From contig CM069610.1 in assembly GCA_035771175.1 (NCBI GenBank), positions 23,836,501-23,900,500 of the forward strand: 64,000 bases of DNA. The letters run 5' to 3'. The notes under the pieces were generated by a model. The model was given only the letters and a program-made list of their open reading frames with translations, did not search any database and had not been told where the DNA came from. How positions within the stretch are numbered: the first letter of the stretch is position 1; every line of letters starts with the position of its first letter. Positions 36,770 through 49,803 of the stretch are shown here, piece after piece. Made by a program: the position numbers and the translations under genes. This DNA is from Paratinospora sagittata (lineage: Eukaryota; Streptophyta; Magnoliopsida; Ranunculales; Menispermaceae).

Positions 36770-37956
36770 AACTCATTGAAATTATGATTAAAACCTTTCG
36801 AAAAATAGTTTTTCAAAATGAAATACTATATCGAAGTGATTTTGAAGACTTTGCAGATTTCAGAGTTTTAGTGCTGAGATTGATCGAGAGGTTACCCTAC
36901 ACACCAAAGATCAAACTATTGCGTTACTTAGGCATGTGATATGTCTTCGTTCTTTTAGCTTGATCTTTGTAGACTTCGAAAGCTATTGTTTGATGTGTTT
37001 TTGATGCAAGACAATTGATGTGTTCTTTTTTGTTGTGTTATCTTACCGAGACCACTTCATATATACTTACAACTTAAAACAATGGATAGCCTCTGCAAAT
37101 CTAAGCACAAAAGGGATAAAATGAAGGACTTGCTGATCAACGACGTTATCATCAAGACAGATTGCAATTTTGATTCTATTCGACGCTTGTTTTGACAAAT
37201 GCAAGAATCAATACTTTCTTCTCTTGAAAAACTCTTTGGAAAGCTCAATCTAACTTGCAAAAATCGTGTGTGTTGTATTTTTGAAAATCAGAGAATGAGT
37301 GTTTTATAAAATTAGAAGTTGCGGGTTAAAGGGCAAGAGAGTACAAAATGATTTGAATTCAAAACATTGTTTAATCTAAAGTTGTTTTGGGCGTGCGAGA
37401 CAATGGGAATCATCTAGGTGTTAGTAGAGAATATTTCAATTAAGACAACCTGGAGAAATTGTATAAGGAATAGAAAAATCGAGCAAGCAGAAGTGCCCAC
37501 ATTTTTCTCGTTAGAAATATCAGATTTTTTTCACAGACGTTGATAGCGTGCTATTGGGTCGTGTATCATGTTCTCAATTGATAGATAGCAGGCGATAGCA
37601 GATTGATATACACAAACCCGAGAGCTCGAGTTTTACGGACTTTCCGACAGCGTGTTATGGAGGCCTATATCGCGCTATTGCCCATTTTACTAAAAATGGA
37701 AAGGTCACGGCAACAGCTTTATAGCGAAGTATCAAAGGGGATAGCGCGGTATAGACAATTTTTCAGAAAAACAAATGTTTTGTTATAGAACCCTATCAGC
37801 GTGCTGTCAACACTGATAGTGCGCTAGTGCATTCAGGAAAATCTTGGCAAATTGCTGGATAGCCTTATTTTTGTAAAATTAATATTTTGACACTCAAGAA
37901 CCATTCCATTAACTCAAAACATATTGTATAAGATTAAAAACTTTTAAATAATTCAA
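36770..37956 (+). repeat. Satellite monomer 32 (L type)
   Basis: 1,187 bp; counterpart of copy 38. Markers: tttcgaaaaatagttttt, tcgacgcttg, gttgatag, gggtcgtg and gacagcgtgttatgg. Private: ggcatgtgat near 36932. Confidence 0.97.
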
Positions 37957-39142
37957 AACTCATTGAAATTATGATTAAAACCTTTCGGAAAACATTTTTT
38001 CAAAATGAAATACTATATCGAAGTGATTTTGAAGACTTTGCAGATTTCAGAATTTTAGTGCTGAGATTGATCGAGAGGTTACCCTACACACCAAAGATCA
38101 AACTATTGCGTTACTTAGGCGTGAGATATGTCTTCGTTCTTTTAGCATGAACTTTGTAGACTTCGAAAGCTATTGTTTGATGTGTTTTTGATGCAAGACA
38201 ATTGATGTGTTTTTTTTGTTGTGTTATCTTACCGAGACCACTTCATATATACTTACAACTTAAAACAATGGATAGCCTCTGCAAATCTAAGCTCAAAAGG
38301 GATAAAATGAAGGACTTGCTGATCAACGACGTTATCATCAAGACAGATTGCAATTTTGATTCTATTCGAAGCTTGTTTTGACAAATGCAAGAATCAATAC
38401 TTTCTTCTCTTGAAAAACTCTTTGGAAAGCTCAATCTAACTTGCAAAATTCGTGTGTGTTGTATTTTTGAAAATCAGAGAATGAGTGTTTTATAAAATTA
38501 GAAGTTGCGGGTTAAAGGGCAAGAGAGTACAAAATGATTTGAATTCAAAACATTGTTTAATCTAAAGTTGTTTTGGGCGTGCGAGACAATTGGAATCATC
38601 TAGGTGTTAGTAGAGAATATTTCAATTAAGACAACCTGGAGAAATTGTATAAGGAATAGAAAAATCGAGCAAGCAGAAGTGCCCACATTTTTCTCGTTAG
38701 AAATATCAGATTTTTTTCACAGACGTGGATAGCGTGCTATTGGGTTTTGTATCATGTTCTCAATTGACAGATAGCAGGCGATAGCAGATTGATATACACA
38801 AACCCGAGAGCTCGAGTTTTACGGACTTTCCGATAGCGTGTTATCGAGGCCTATATCGCGCTATTGCCCATTTTACTAAAAATGGAAAGGCCACGGCAAC
38901 AGCTTTATAGCGAAGTATCAAAGGGGATAGCGCGGTATAGACAATTTTTCAGAAAAACAAATGTTTTGTTATAGAACCCTATCAGCGTGCTGTCAACACG
39001 GATAGTGCGCTAGTGCCTTAAGGAAAATCTTGGCAAATTGCTGGATAGCCTTATTTTTGTAAAATTAATATTTTGACAGTCAAGAACCATTCCATTAACT
39101 CAAAACATATTGTATAAGATTAAAAACTTTTAAATAATTCAA
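37957..39142 (+). repeat. Satellite monomer 33 (L type)
   Basis: 1,186 bp; counterpart of copies 20 and 39 (agcatgaac, gcaaaattcg, gggttttgtatc, tttgacagtc). It is 1 bp shorter in the T-run near 38210. Confidence 0.97.
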
Positions 39143-40328
39143 AACTCATTGAAATTATGATTAAAACCTTTCGGAAAACATTTTTTCAAAATGAAATACT
39201 ATATCGAAGTGATTTTGAAGACTTTGCAGATTTCAGAGTTTTAGTGCTGAGATTGATCGAGAAGTCTACACATCAAAGACCAAACTAATGCCTTACTTAG
39301 GCATGAGATATGTCCTCGTTCTTTTAGCTTGATCTTTGTAGACTTTGAAAGCTATTGTTTGATGTGTTCTTGATGCAAGACAATTGATGTGTTCTTTTTT
39401 GTTGTGTTATCTTACCGAGACCACTTCATATATACTTACAACTTAAAACAATGGATAGCCTCTGCAAATCTAAGCACAAAAGGGATAAAATGAAGGACTT
39501 GCTGATCAACGACGTTTTCATCAAGACAGATTGCAATTTTGATTCTATTCGAAGCTTGTTTTGACAAATGCAAGAATCAATACTTTCTTCTCTTGAAAAA
39601 CTCTTTGGAAAGCTCAATCTAACTTGCAAAAATCGTGTGTGTTGTATTTTTGAAAATCAGAGAATGCGTGTTTTATAAAATTAGAAGTTGCGGGTTAAAG
39701 GGCAAGAGAGTACAAAATGATTTGAATTCAAAACATTGTTTAATCTAAAGTTGTTTTGGGCGTGCGAGACAATTGGAATCATCTAGGTGTTAGTAGAGAA
39801 GTATATTTCAATTAAGACAACCTGGAGAAATTGTATAAGGAATAGAAAAATCGAGCAAGCAGAAGTGCCCACATTTTTCTCGTTAGAAATATCAGATTTT
39901 TTTCACAGACGTGGATAGCGTGCTATTGGGTTGTGTATCACGTTCTCAATTGACAGATAGCGGGCGATAGCAGATTGATATACACAAACCCGAGAGCTCG
40001 AGTTTTACGGACTTTCCGATAGCGTGTTATCGAGGCCTATATCGCGCTATTGCCCATTTTACTAAAAATGGAAAGGCCACGGCAACAGCTTTATAGCGAA
40101 GTATCAAAGGGGATAGCGCGGTATAGACAATTTTTCAGAAAAACAAATGTTTTGTTATAGAACCCTATCAGCGTGCTGTCAACACGGATAGTGCGCTAGT
40201 GCCTTAAGGAAAATCTTGGCAAATTGCTGGATAGCCTTATTTTTGTAAAATTAATATTTTGACACTCAAGAACCATTCCATTAACTCAAAACATATTGTA
40301 TAAGATTAAAAACTTTTAAATAATTCAA
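39143..40328 (+). repeat. Satellite monomer 34 (S/L hybrid)
   Basis: 1,186 bp. The first part is S type like copies 21 and 40 (gagaagtctacacatc, gtgttcttg). The second part is the +3-bp L type like copies 23 and 41 (gaatgcgtg, gagaagtatattt, ggccacgg). The switch lies between 39370 and 39667. Private: gttttcatc near 39515 and atcacgttc near 39938. Confidence 0.97.
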
Positions 40329-41511
40329 AACTCATCGAAATTATGATTAAAACCTTTCGGAAAACATTTTTTCAAAATGAAATACTATATCGAAGTGATT
40401 TTGAAGACTTTGCAGATTTCAGAGTTTTAGTGCTGAGATTGATCGAGAGGTCTACACACCAAAGACCAAACTAATGCCTTACTTAGGCGTGAGATATGTC
40501 CTCGTTCTTTTAGCTTGATCTTTGTAGACTTTGAAAGCTATTGTTTGATGTGTTCTTGATGCAAGACAATTGATGTGTTCTTTTTTGTTGTGTTATCTTA
40601 CCGAGACCACTTCATATATACTTACAACTTAAAACAATGGATAGCCTCTGCAAATCTAAGCACAAAAGGGATAAAATGAAGGACTTGCTGATCAACGACG
40701 TTATCATCAAGACAGATTGCAATTTTGATTCTATTCGAAGCTTGTTTTGACGAATGCAAGAATCAATACTTTCTTCTCTTGAAAAACTCTTTGGAAAGCT
40801 CAATCTAACTTGCAAAAATCGTGTGTGTTGTATTTTTGAAAATCAGAGAATGAGTGTTTTATAAAATTAGAAGTTGCGGGTTAAAGGGCAAGAGAGTACA
40901 AAATGATTTGAATTGAAAACATTGTTTAATCTAAAGTTGTTTTGGGCGTGCGAGACAATGGGAATCATCTAGGTGTTAGTAGAGAATATTTCAATTAAGA
41001 CAACCTGGAGAAATTGTATAACGAATAGACAAATCGAGCAAGCAGAAGTGCCCACATTTTTCTCGTTAGAAATATCAGATTTTTTTCACAGACGTGGATA
41101 GCGTGCTATTGGGTTGTGTATCATGTTCTCAATTGACAGATAGCGGGCGATAGCAGATTGATATACACAAACCCGAGAGCTCGAGTTTTACGGACTTTCC
41201 GATAGCGTGTTATCGAGGCCTATATCGCGCTATTGCCCATTTTACTAAAAATGGAAAGGTCACGGCAACAGCTTTATAGCGAAGTATCAAAGGGGATAGC
41301 GCGGTATAGACAATTTTTCAGAAAAACAAATGTTTTGTTATAGAACCCTATCAGCGTGCTGTCAACACGGATAGTGCGCTAGTGCCTTCAGGAAAATCTT
41401 GGCAAATTGCTGGATAGCCTTATTTTTGTAAAATTAATATTTTGACACTCAAGAACCATTCCATTAACTCAAAACATATTGTATAAGATTAAAAACTTTT
41501 AAATAATTCAA
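40329..41511 (+). repeat. Satellite monomer 35 (S type)
   Basis: 1,183 bp; starts aactcatcg and is like copies 24, 42 and 47 (ggcgtgag, gacgaatgc, cgaatagaca). Its tail is ccttcagg, as in copy 42. Confidence 0.97.
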
Positions 41512-42697
41512 AACTCATTGAAATTATGATTAAAACCTTTCGGAAAACATTTTTTCAAAATGAAATACTATATCGAAGTGATTTTGAAAACTTTGCAGAT
41601 TTCAGAGTTTTAGTGCTGAGATTGATCGAGAGGTTACCCTCACACCAAAGATCAAACTAATGCCTTACTTAGGCATGAGATATGTCGTCGTTCTTTTAGC
41701 TTGATCTTTGTAGACTTCGAAAGCTATTGTTTGATGTGTTTTTGATGCAAGACAATTGATGTGTTCTTTTTTGTTGTGTTATCTTACCGAGACCACTTCA
41801 TATATACTTACAACTTAAAACAATGGATAGCCTCTGCAAATCTAAGCACAAAAGGGATAAAATGAAGGACTTGCTGATCAACGACGTTATCATCAAGACA
41901 GATTGCAATTTTGATTCTATTCGAAGCTTGTTTTGACAAATGCAAGAATCAATACTTTCTTCTCTTGAAAAACTCTTTGGAAAGCTCAATCTAACTTGAA
42001 AAAATCGTGTGTGTTGTATTTTTCAAAATCAGAGAATGAGTGTTTTATAAAATTAGAAGTTGCGGGTTAAAGGGCAAGAGAGTACAAAATGATTTGAATT
42101 GAAAACATTGTTTAATCTAAAGTTGTTTTGGGCGTGCGAGACAATTGGAATCATCTAGGTGTTAGTAGAGAATATTTCAATTAAGACAACCTGGAGAAAT
42201 TGTATAAGGAATAGAAAAATCGAGCAAGCAGAAGTGCCCACATTTTTCTCGTTAGAAATATCAGATTTTTTTCACAGACGTGGATAGCGTGCTATTGGGT
42301 TGTGTATCATGTTCTCAATTGACAGATAGCAGGCGATAGCAGATTGATATACACAAACCCGAGAGCTCGAGTTTTACGGACTTTCCGATAGCGCGTTATC
42401 GAGGCCTATATCGCGCTATTGCCCATTTTACTAAAAATGGAAAGGTCACGGCAACAACTTTATAGCGAAGTATCAAAGGGGATAGCGCGGTATAGACAAT
42501 TTTTCAGAAAAACAAATGCTTTGTTATAGAACCCTATCAACGTGCTGTCAACACGGATAGTGCGCTAGTGCCTTAAGGAAAATCTTGGCAAATTGCTGGA
42601 TAACCTTATTTTTGTAAAATTAATATTTTGACACTCAAGAACCATTCCATTAACTCAAAACATATTGTATAAGATTAAAAACTTTTAAATAATTCAA
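41512..42697 (+). repeat. Satellite monomer 36 (L subtype)
   Basis: 1,186 bp; counterpart of copies 43 and 52. Markers: ttgaaaactttg, ttaccctcacacc (1 bp shorter), gtcgtcg, cttgaaaaaatc, tttttcaaaatc, gatagcgcgttatcg, gcaacaactt, aaatgcttt and atcaacgtg. Private: ggataacctt near 42599. Confidence 0.97.
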
Positions 42698-43873
42698 AAC
42701 TCATTGAAATTATGATTAAAACCTTTCGGAAAACATTTTTTCAAAATGAAATACTATATCGAAGTGATTTTGAAGACTTTGCAGATTTCAGAGTTTTAGA
42801 TTGATCGAGAGGTCTACACACCAAAGACCAAACTAATGCCTTACTTAGGCGTGAGATATGTCCTCGTTCTTTTAGCTTGATCTTTGTAGACTTTGAAAGC
42901 TATTGTTTGATGTGTTCTTGATGCAAGACAATTGATGTGTTCTTTTTTGTTGTGTTATCTTACCGAGACCACTTCATATATACTTACAACTTAAAACAAT
43001 GGATAGCCTCTGCAAATCTAAGCACAAAAGGGATAAAATGAAGGACTTGCTGATCAACGACGTTATCATCAAGACAGATTGCAATTTTGATTCTATTCGA
43101 AGCTTGTTTTGACGAATGCAAGAATCAATACTTTCTTCTCTTGAAAAACTCTTTGGAAAGCTCAATCTAACTTGCAAAAATCGTGTGTGTTGTATTTTTG
43201 AAAATCAGAGAATGAGTGTTTTATAAAATTAGAAGTTGCGGGTTAAAGGGCAAGAGAGTACAAAATGATTTGAATTGAAAACATTGTTTAATCTAAAGTT
43301 GTTTTGGGCGTGCGAGACAATGGGAATCATCTAGGTGTTAGTAGAGAATATTTCAATTAAGACAACCTGGAGAAATTGTATAACGAATAGACAAATCGAG
43401 CAAGCAGAAGTGCCCACATTTTTCTCGTTAGAAATATCAGATTTTTTTCACAGACGTGGATAGCGTGCTATTGGGTTGTGTATCATGTTCTCAATTTACA
43501 GATAGCGGGCGATAGCAGATTGATATACACAAACCCGAGAGCTCGAGTTTTACGGACTTTCCGATAGCGTGTTATCGAGGCCTATATCGCGCTATTGCCC
43601 ATTTTACTAAAAATGGAAAGGTCACGGCAACAGCTTTATAGCGAAGTATCAAAGGGGATAGCGCGGTATAGACAATTTTTCAGAAAAACAAATGCTTTGT
43701 TATAGAACCCTATCAGCGTGCTGTCAACACGGATAGTGCGCTAGTGCCTTCAGGAAAATCTTGGCAAATTGCTAGATAGCCTTATTTTTGTAAAATTAAT
43801 ATTTTGACACTCAAGAACCATTCCATTAACTCAAAACATATTGTATAAGATTAAAAACTTTTAAATAATTCAA
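42698..43873 (+). repeat. Satellite monomer 37 (S type, 10-bp deletion)
   Basis: 1,176 bp, the shortest full copy. It lacks the 10 bases gtgctgagat near 42799. The deletion lies between two short direct repeats (ttag/agat context), so slippage is likely. Otherwise like copy 53 (aatttacag). The tail attgctagatag matches copy 31. Confidence 0.97.
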
Positions 43874-45060
43874 AACTCATTGAAATTATGATTAAAACCT
43901 TTCGAAAAATAGTTTTTCAAAATGAAATACTATATCGAAGTGATTTTGAAGACTTTGCAGATTTCAGAGTTTTAGTGCTGAGATTGATCGAGAGGTTACC
44001 CTACACACCAAAGATCAAACTATTGCGTTACTTAGGCATGAGATATGTCTTCGTTCTTTTAGCTTGATCTTTGTAGACTTCGAAAGCTATTGTTTGATGT
44101 GTTTTTGATGCAAGACAATTGATGTGTTCTTTTTTGTTGTGTTATCTTACCGAGACCACTTCATATATACTTACAACTTAAAACAATGGATAGCCTCTGC
44201 AAATCTAAGCACAAAAGGGATAAAATGAAGGACTTGCTGATCAACGACGTTATCATCAAGACAGATTGCAATTTTGATTCTATTCGACGCTTGTTTTGAC
44301 AAATGCAAGAATCAATACTTTCTTCTCTTGAAAAACTCTTTGGAAAGCTCAATCTAACTTGCAAAAATCGTGTGTGTTGTATTTTTGAAAATCAGAGAAT
44401 GAGTGTTTTATAAAATTAGAAGTTGCGGGTTAAAGGGCAAGAGAGTACAAAATGATTTGAATTCAAAACATTGTTTAATCTAAAGTTGTTTTGGGCGTGC
44501 GAGACAATGGGAATCATCTAGGTGTTAGTAGAGAATATTTCAATTAAGACAACCTGGAGAAATTGTATAAGGAATAGAAAAATCGAGCAAGCAGAAGTGC
44601 CCACATTTTTCTCGTTAGAAATATCAGATTTTTTTCACAGACGTTGATAGCGTGCTATTGGGTCGTGTATCATGTTCTCAATTGATAGATAGCAGGCGAT
44701 AGCAGATTGATATACACAAACCCGAGAGCTCGAGTTTTACGGACTTTCCGACAGCGTGTTATGGAGGCCTATATCGCGCTATTGCCCATTTTACTAAAAA
44801 TGGAAAGGTCACGGCAACAGCTTTATAGCGAAGTATCAAAGGGGATAGCGCGGTATAGACAATTTTTCAGAAAAACAAATGTTTTGTTATAGAACCCTAT
44901 CAGCGTGCTGTCAACACTGATAGTGCGCTAGTGCATTCAGGAAAATCTTGGCAAATTGCTGGATAGCCTTATTTTTGTAAAATTAATATTTTGACACTCA
45001 AGAACCATTCCATTAACTCAAAACATATTGTATAAGATTAAAAACTTTTAAATAATTCAA
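43874..45060 (+). repeat. Satellite monomer 38 (L type; repeat of monomer 32)
   Basis: 1,187 bp with the copy 32 markers tttcgaaaaatagttttt, tcgacgcttg, gttgatag, gggtcgtg and gacagcgtgttatgg. Confidence 0.97.
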
Positions 45061-46247
45061 AACTCATTGAAATTATGATTAAAACCTTTCGGAAAACATT
45101 TTTTCAAAATGAAATACTATATCGAAGTGATTTTGAAGACTTTGCAGATTTCAGAATTTTAGTGCTGAGATTGATCGAGAGGTTACCCTACACACCAAAG
45201 ATCAAACTATTGCGTTACTTAGGCGTGAGATATGTCTTCGTTCTTTTAGCATGAACTTTGTAGACTTCGAAAGCTATTGTTTGATGTGTTTTTGATGCAA
45301 GACAATTGATGTGTTTTTTTTTGTTGTGTTATCTTACCGAGACCACTTCATATATACTTACAACTTAAAACAATGGATAGCCTCTGCAAATCTAAGCTCA
45401 AAAGGGATAAAATGAAGGACTTGCTGATCAACGACGTTATCATCAAGACAGATTGCAATTTTGATTCTATTCGAAGCTTGTTTTGACAAATGCAAGAATC
45501 AATACTTTCTTCTCTTGAAAAACTCTTTGGAAAGCTCAATCTAACTTGCAAAATTCGTGTGTGTTGTATTTTTGAAAATCAGAGAATGAGTGTTTTATAA
45601 AATTAGAAGTTGCGGGTTAAAGGGCAAGAGAGTACAAAATGATTTGAATTCAAAACATTGTTTAATCTAAAGTTGTTTTGGGCGTGCGAGACAATTGGAA
45701 TCATCTAGGTGTTAGTAGAGAATATTTCAATTAAGACAACCTGGAGAAATTGTATAAGGAATAGAAAAATCGAGCAAGCAGAAGTGCCCACATTTTTCTC
45801 GTTAGAAATATCAGATTTTTTTCACAGACGTGGATAGCGTGCTATTGGGTTTTGTATCATGTTCTCAATTGACAGATAGCAGGCGATAGCAGATTGATAT
45901 ACACAAACCCGAGAGCTCGAGTTTTACGGACTTTCCGATAGCGTGTTATCGAGGCCTATATCGCGCTATTGCCCATTTTACTAAAAATGGAAAGGCCACG
46001 GCAACAGCTTTATAGCGAAGTATCAAAGGGGATAGCGCGGTATAGAAAATTTTTCAGAAAAACAAATGTTTTGTTATAGAACCCTATCAGCGTGCTGTCA
46101 ACACGGATAGTGCGCTAGTGCCTTAAGGAAAATCTTGGCAAATTGCTGGATAGCCTTATTTTTGTAAAATTAATATTTTGACAGTCAAGAACCATTCCAT
46201 TAACTCAAAACATATTGTATAAGATTAAAAACTTTTAAATAATTCAA
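45061..46247 (+). repeat. Satellite monomer 39 (L type; repeat of monomer 33)
   Basis: 1,187 bp with agcatgaac, gcaaaattcg, gggttttgtatc and tttgacagtc. Private: tatagaaaattttt near 46042. Confidence 0.97.
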
Positions 46248-47430
46248 AACTCATTGAAATTATGATTAAAACCTTTCGGAAAACATTTTTTCAAAATGAA
46301 ATACTATATCGAAGTGATTTTGAAGACTTTGCAGATTTCAGAGTTTTAGTGCTGAGATTGATCGAGAAGTCTACACATCAAAGACCAAACTAATGCCTTA
46401 CTTAGGCATGAGATATGTCCTCGTTCTTTTAGCTTGATCTTTGTAGACTTTGAAAGCTATTGTTTGATGTGTTCTTGATGCAAGACAATTGATGTGTTCT
46501 TTTTTGTTGTGTTATCTTACCGAGACCACTTCATATATACTTACAACTTAAAACAATGGATAGCCTCTGCAAATCTAAGCACAAAAGGGATAAAATGAAG
46601 GACTTGCTGATCAACGACGTTATCATCAAGACAGATTGCAATTTTGATTCTATTCGAAGCTTGTTTTGACAAATGCAAGAATCAATACTTTCTTCTCTTG
46701 AAAAACTCTTTGGAAAGCTCAATCTAACTTGCAAAAATCGTGTGTGTTGTATTTTTGAAAATCAGAGAATGAGTGTTTTATAAAATTAGAAGTTGCGGGT
46801 TAAAGGGCAAGAGAGTACAAAATGATTTGAATTGAAAACATTGTTTAATCTAAAGTTGTTTTGGGCGTGCGAGACAATGGGAATCATCTAGGTGTTAGTA
46901 GAGAATATTTCAATTAAGACAACCTGGAGAAATTGTATAACGAATAGACAAATCGAGCAAGCAGAAGTGCCCACATTTTTCTCGTTAGAAATATCAGATT
47001 TTTTTCACAGACGTGGATAGCGTGCTGTTGGGTTGTGTATCATGTTCTCAATTGACAGATAGCGGGCGATAGCAGATTGATATACACAAACCCGAGAGCT
47101 CGAGTTTTACGGACTTTCCGATAGCGTGTTATCGAGGCCTATATCGCGCTATTGCCCATTTTACTAAAAATGGAAAGGCCACGGCAACAGCTTTATAGCG
47201 AAGTATCAAAGGGGATAGCGCGGTATAGACAATTTTTCAGAAAAACAAATGTTTTGTTATAGAACCCTATCAGCGTGCTGTCAACACGGATAGTGCGCTA
47301 GTGCCTTAAGGAAAATCTTGGCAAATTGCTGGATAGCCTTATTTTTGTAAAATTAATATTTTGACACTCAAGAACCATTCCATTAACTCAAAACATATTG
47401 TATAAGATTAAAAACTTTTAAATAATTCAA
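46248..47430 (+). repeat. Satellite monomer 40 (S type; repeat of monomer 21)
   Basis: 1,183 bp with gagaagtctacacatc, gtgctgttggg and ggccacgg, as in copy 21. Confidence 0.97.
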
Positions 47431-48620
47431 AACTCATTGAAATTATGATTAAAACCTTTCGAAAAATAGTTTTTCAAAATGAAATACTATATCGAAGTGA
47501 TTTTGAAGACTTTGCAGATTTCAGAGTTTTAGTGCTGAGATTGATCGAGAGGTTACCCTACACACCAAAGATCAAACTATTGCGTTACTTAGGCATGAGA
47601 TATGTCTTCGTTCTTTTAGCTTGATCTTTGTAGACTTCGAAAGCTATTGTTTGATGTGTTTTTGATGCAAGACAATTGATGTGTTCTTTTTTGTTGTGTT
47701 ATCTTACCGAGACCACTTCATATATACTTACAACTTAAAACAATGGATAGCCTCTGCAAATCTAAGCACAAAAGGGATAAAATGAAGGACTTGCTGATCA
47801 ACGACGTTATCATCAAGACAGATTGCAATTTTGATTCTATTCGAAGCTTGTTTTGACAAATGCAAGAATCAATACTTTCTTCTCTTGAAAAACTCTTTGG
47901 AAAGCTCAATCTAACTTGCAAAAATCGTGTGTGTTGTATTTTTGAAAATCAGAGAATGCGTGTTTTATAAAATTAGAAGTTGCGGGTTAAAGGGCAAGAG
48001 AGTACAAAATGATTTGAATTCAAAACATTGTTTAATCTAAAGTTGTTTTGGGCGTGCGAGACAATTGGAATCATCTAGGTGTTAGTAGAGAAGTATATTT
48101 CAATTAAGACAACCTGGAGAAATTGTATAAGGAATAGAAAAATCGAGCAAGCAGAAGTGCCCACATTTTTCTCGTTAGAAATATCAGATTTTTTTCACAG
48201 ACGTGGATAGCGTGCTATTGGGTTGTGTATCATGTTCTCAATTGACAGATAGCGGGCGATAGCAGATTGATATACACAAACCCGAGAGCTCGAGTTTTAC
48301 GGACTTTCCGATAGCGTGTTATCGAGGCCTATATCGCGCTATTGCCCATTTTACTAAAAATGGAAAGGCCACGGCAACAGCTTTATAGCGAAGTATCAAA
48401 GGGGATAGCGCGGTATAGACAATTTTTCAGAAAAACAAATGTTTTGTTATAGAACCCTATCAGCGTGCTGTCAACACGGATAGTGCGCTAGTGCCTTAAG
48501 GAAAATCTTGGCAAATTGCTGGATAGCCTTATTTTTGTAAAATTAATATTTTGACACTCAAGAACCATTCCATTAACTCAAAACATATTGTATAAGATTA
48601 AAAACTTTTAAATAATTCAA
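47431..48620 (+). repeat. Satellite monomer 41 (L type, +3 bp; repeat of monomer 23)
   Basis: 1,190 bp with tttcgaaaaatagttttt, gaatgcgtg, gagaagtatattt and ggccacgg. Confidence 0.97.
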
Positions 48621-49803
48621 AACTCATCGAAATTATGATTAAAACCTTTCGGAAAACATTTTTTCAAAATGAAATACTATATCGAAGTGATTTTGAAGAC
48701 TTTGCAGATTTCAGAGTTTTAGTGCTGAGATTGATCGAGAGGTCTACACACCAAAGACCAAACTAATGCCTTACTTAGGCGTGAGATATGTCCTCGTTCT
48801 TTTAGCTTGATCTTTGTAGACTTTGAAAGCTATTGTTTGATGTGTTCTTGATGCAAGACAATTGATGTGTTCTTTTTTGTTGTGTTATCTTACCGAGACC
48901 ACTTCATATATACTTACAACTTAAAACAATGGATAGCCTCTGCAAATCTAAGCACAAAAGGGATAAAATGAAGGACTTGCTGATCAACGACGTTATCATC
49001 AAGACAGATTGCAATTTTGATTCTATTCGAAGATTGTTTTGACGAATGCAAGAATCAATACTTTCTTCTCTTGAAAAACTCTTTGGAAAGCTCAATCTAA
49101 CTTGCAAAAATCGTGTGTGTTGTATTTTTGAAAATCAGAGAATGAGTGTTTTATAAAATTAGAAGTTGCGGGTTAAAGGGCAAGAGAGTACAAAATGATT
49201 TGAATTGAAAACATTGTTTAATCTAAAGTTGTTTTGGGCGTGCGAGACAATGGGAATCATCTAGGTGTTAGTAGAGAATATTTCAATTAAGACAACCTGG
49301 AGAAATTGTATAACGAATAGACAAATCGAGCAAGCAGAAGTGCCCACATTTTTCTCGTTAGAAATATCAGATTTTTTTCACAGACGTGGATAGCGTGCTA
49401 TTGGGTTGTGTATCATGTTCTCAATTGACAGATAGCGGGCGATAGCAGATTGATATACACAAACCCGAGAGCTCGAGTTTTACGGACTTTCCGATAGCGT
49501 GTTATCGAGGCCTATATCGCGCTATTGCCCATTTTACTAAAAATGGAAAGGTCACGGCAACAGCTTTATAGCGAAGTATCAAAGGGGATAGCGCGGTATA
49601 GACAATTTTTCAGAAAAACAAATGTTTTGTTATAGAACCCTATCAGCGTGCTGTCAACACGGATAGTGCGCTAGTGCCTTCAGGAAAATCTTGGCAAATT
49701 GCTGGATAGCCTTATTTTTGTAAAATTAATATTTTGACACTCAAGAACCATTCCATTAACTCAAAACATATTGTATAAGATTAAAAACTTTTAAATAATT
49801 CAA
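48621..49803 (+). repeat. Satellite monomer 42 (S type)
   Basis: 1,183 bp; starts aactcatcg. It carries tcgaagattg with gacgaatgc near m415, shared only with copies 47, 49 and 51. Tail ccttcagg. Confidence 0.97.

Larger units (their letters stand above)
36770..39370 (+). repeat. Segmental duplicate of 43874-46480 (copies 32 to mid-34 versus 38 to mid-40)
   Basis: Copies 32, 33 and the first part of 34 match 38, 39 and the first part of 40 at an offset of 7,104 bp, with the shared lead-in attgctagatag at the end of copies 31 and 37. The match ends inside copy 34, where the hybrid switch occurs. Confidence 0.88.
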
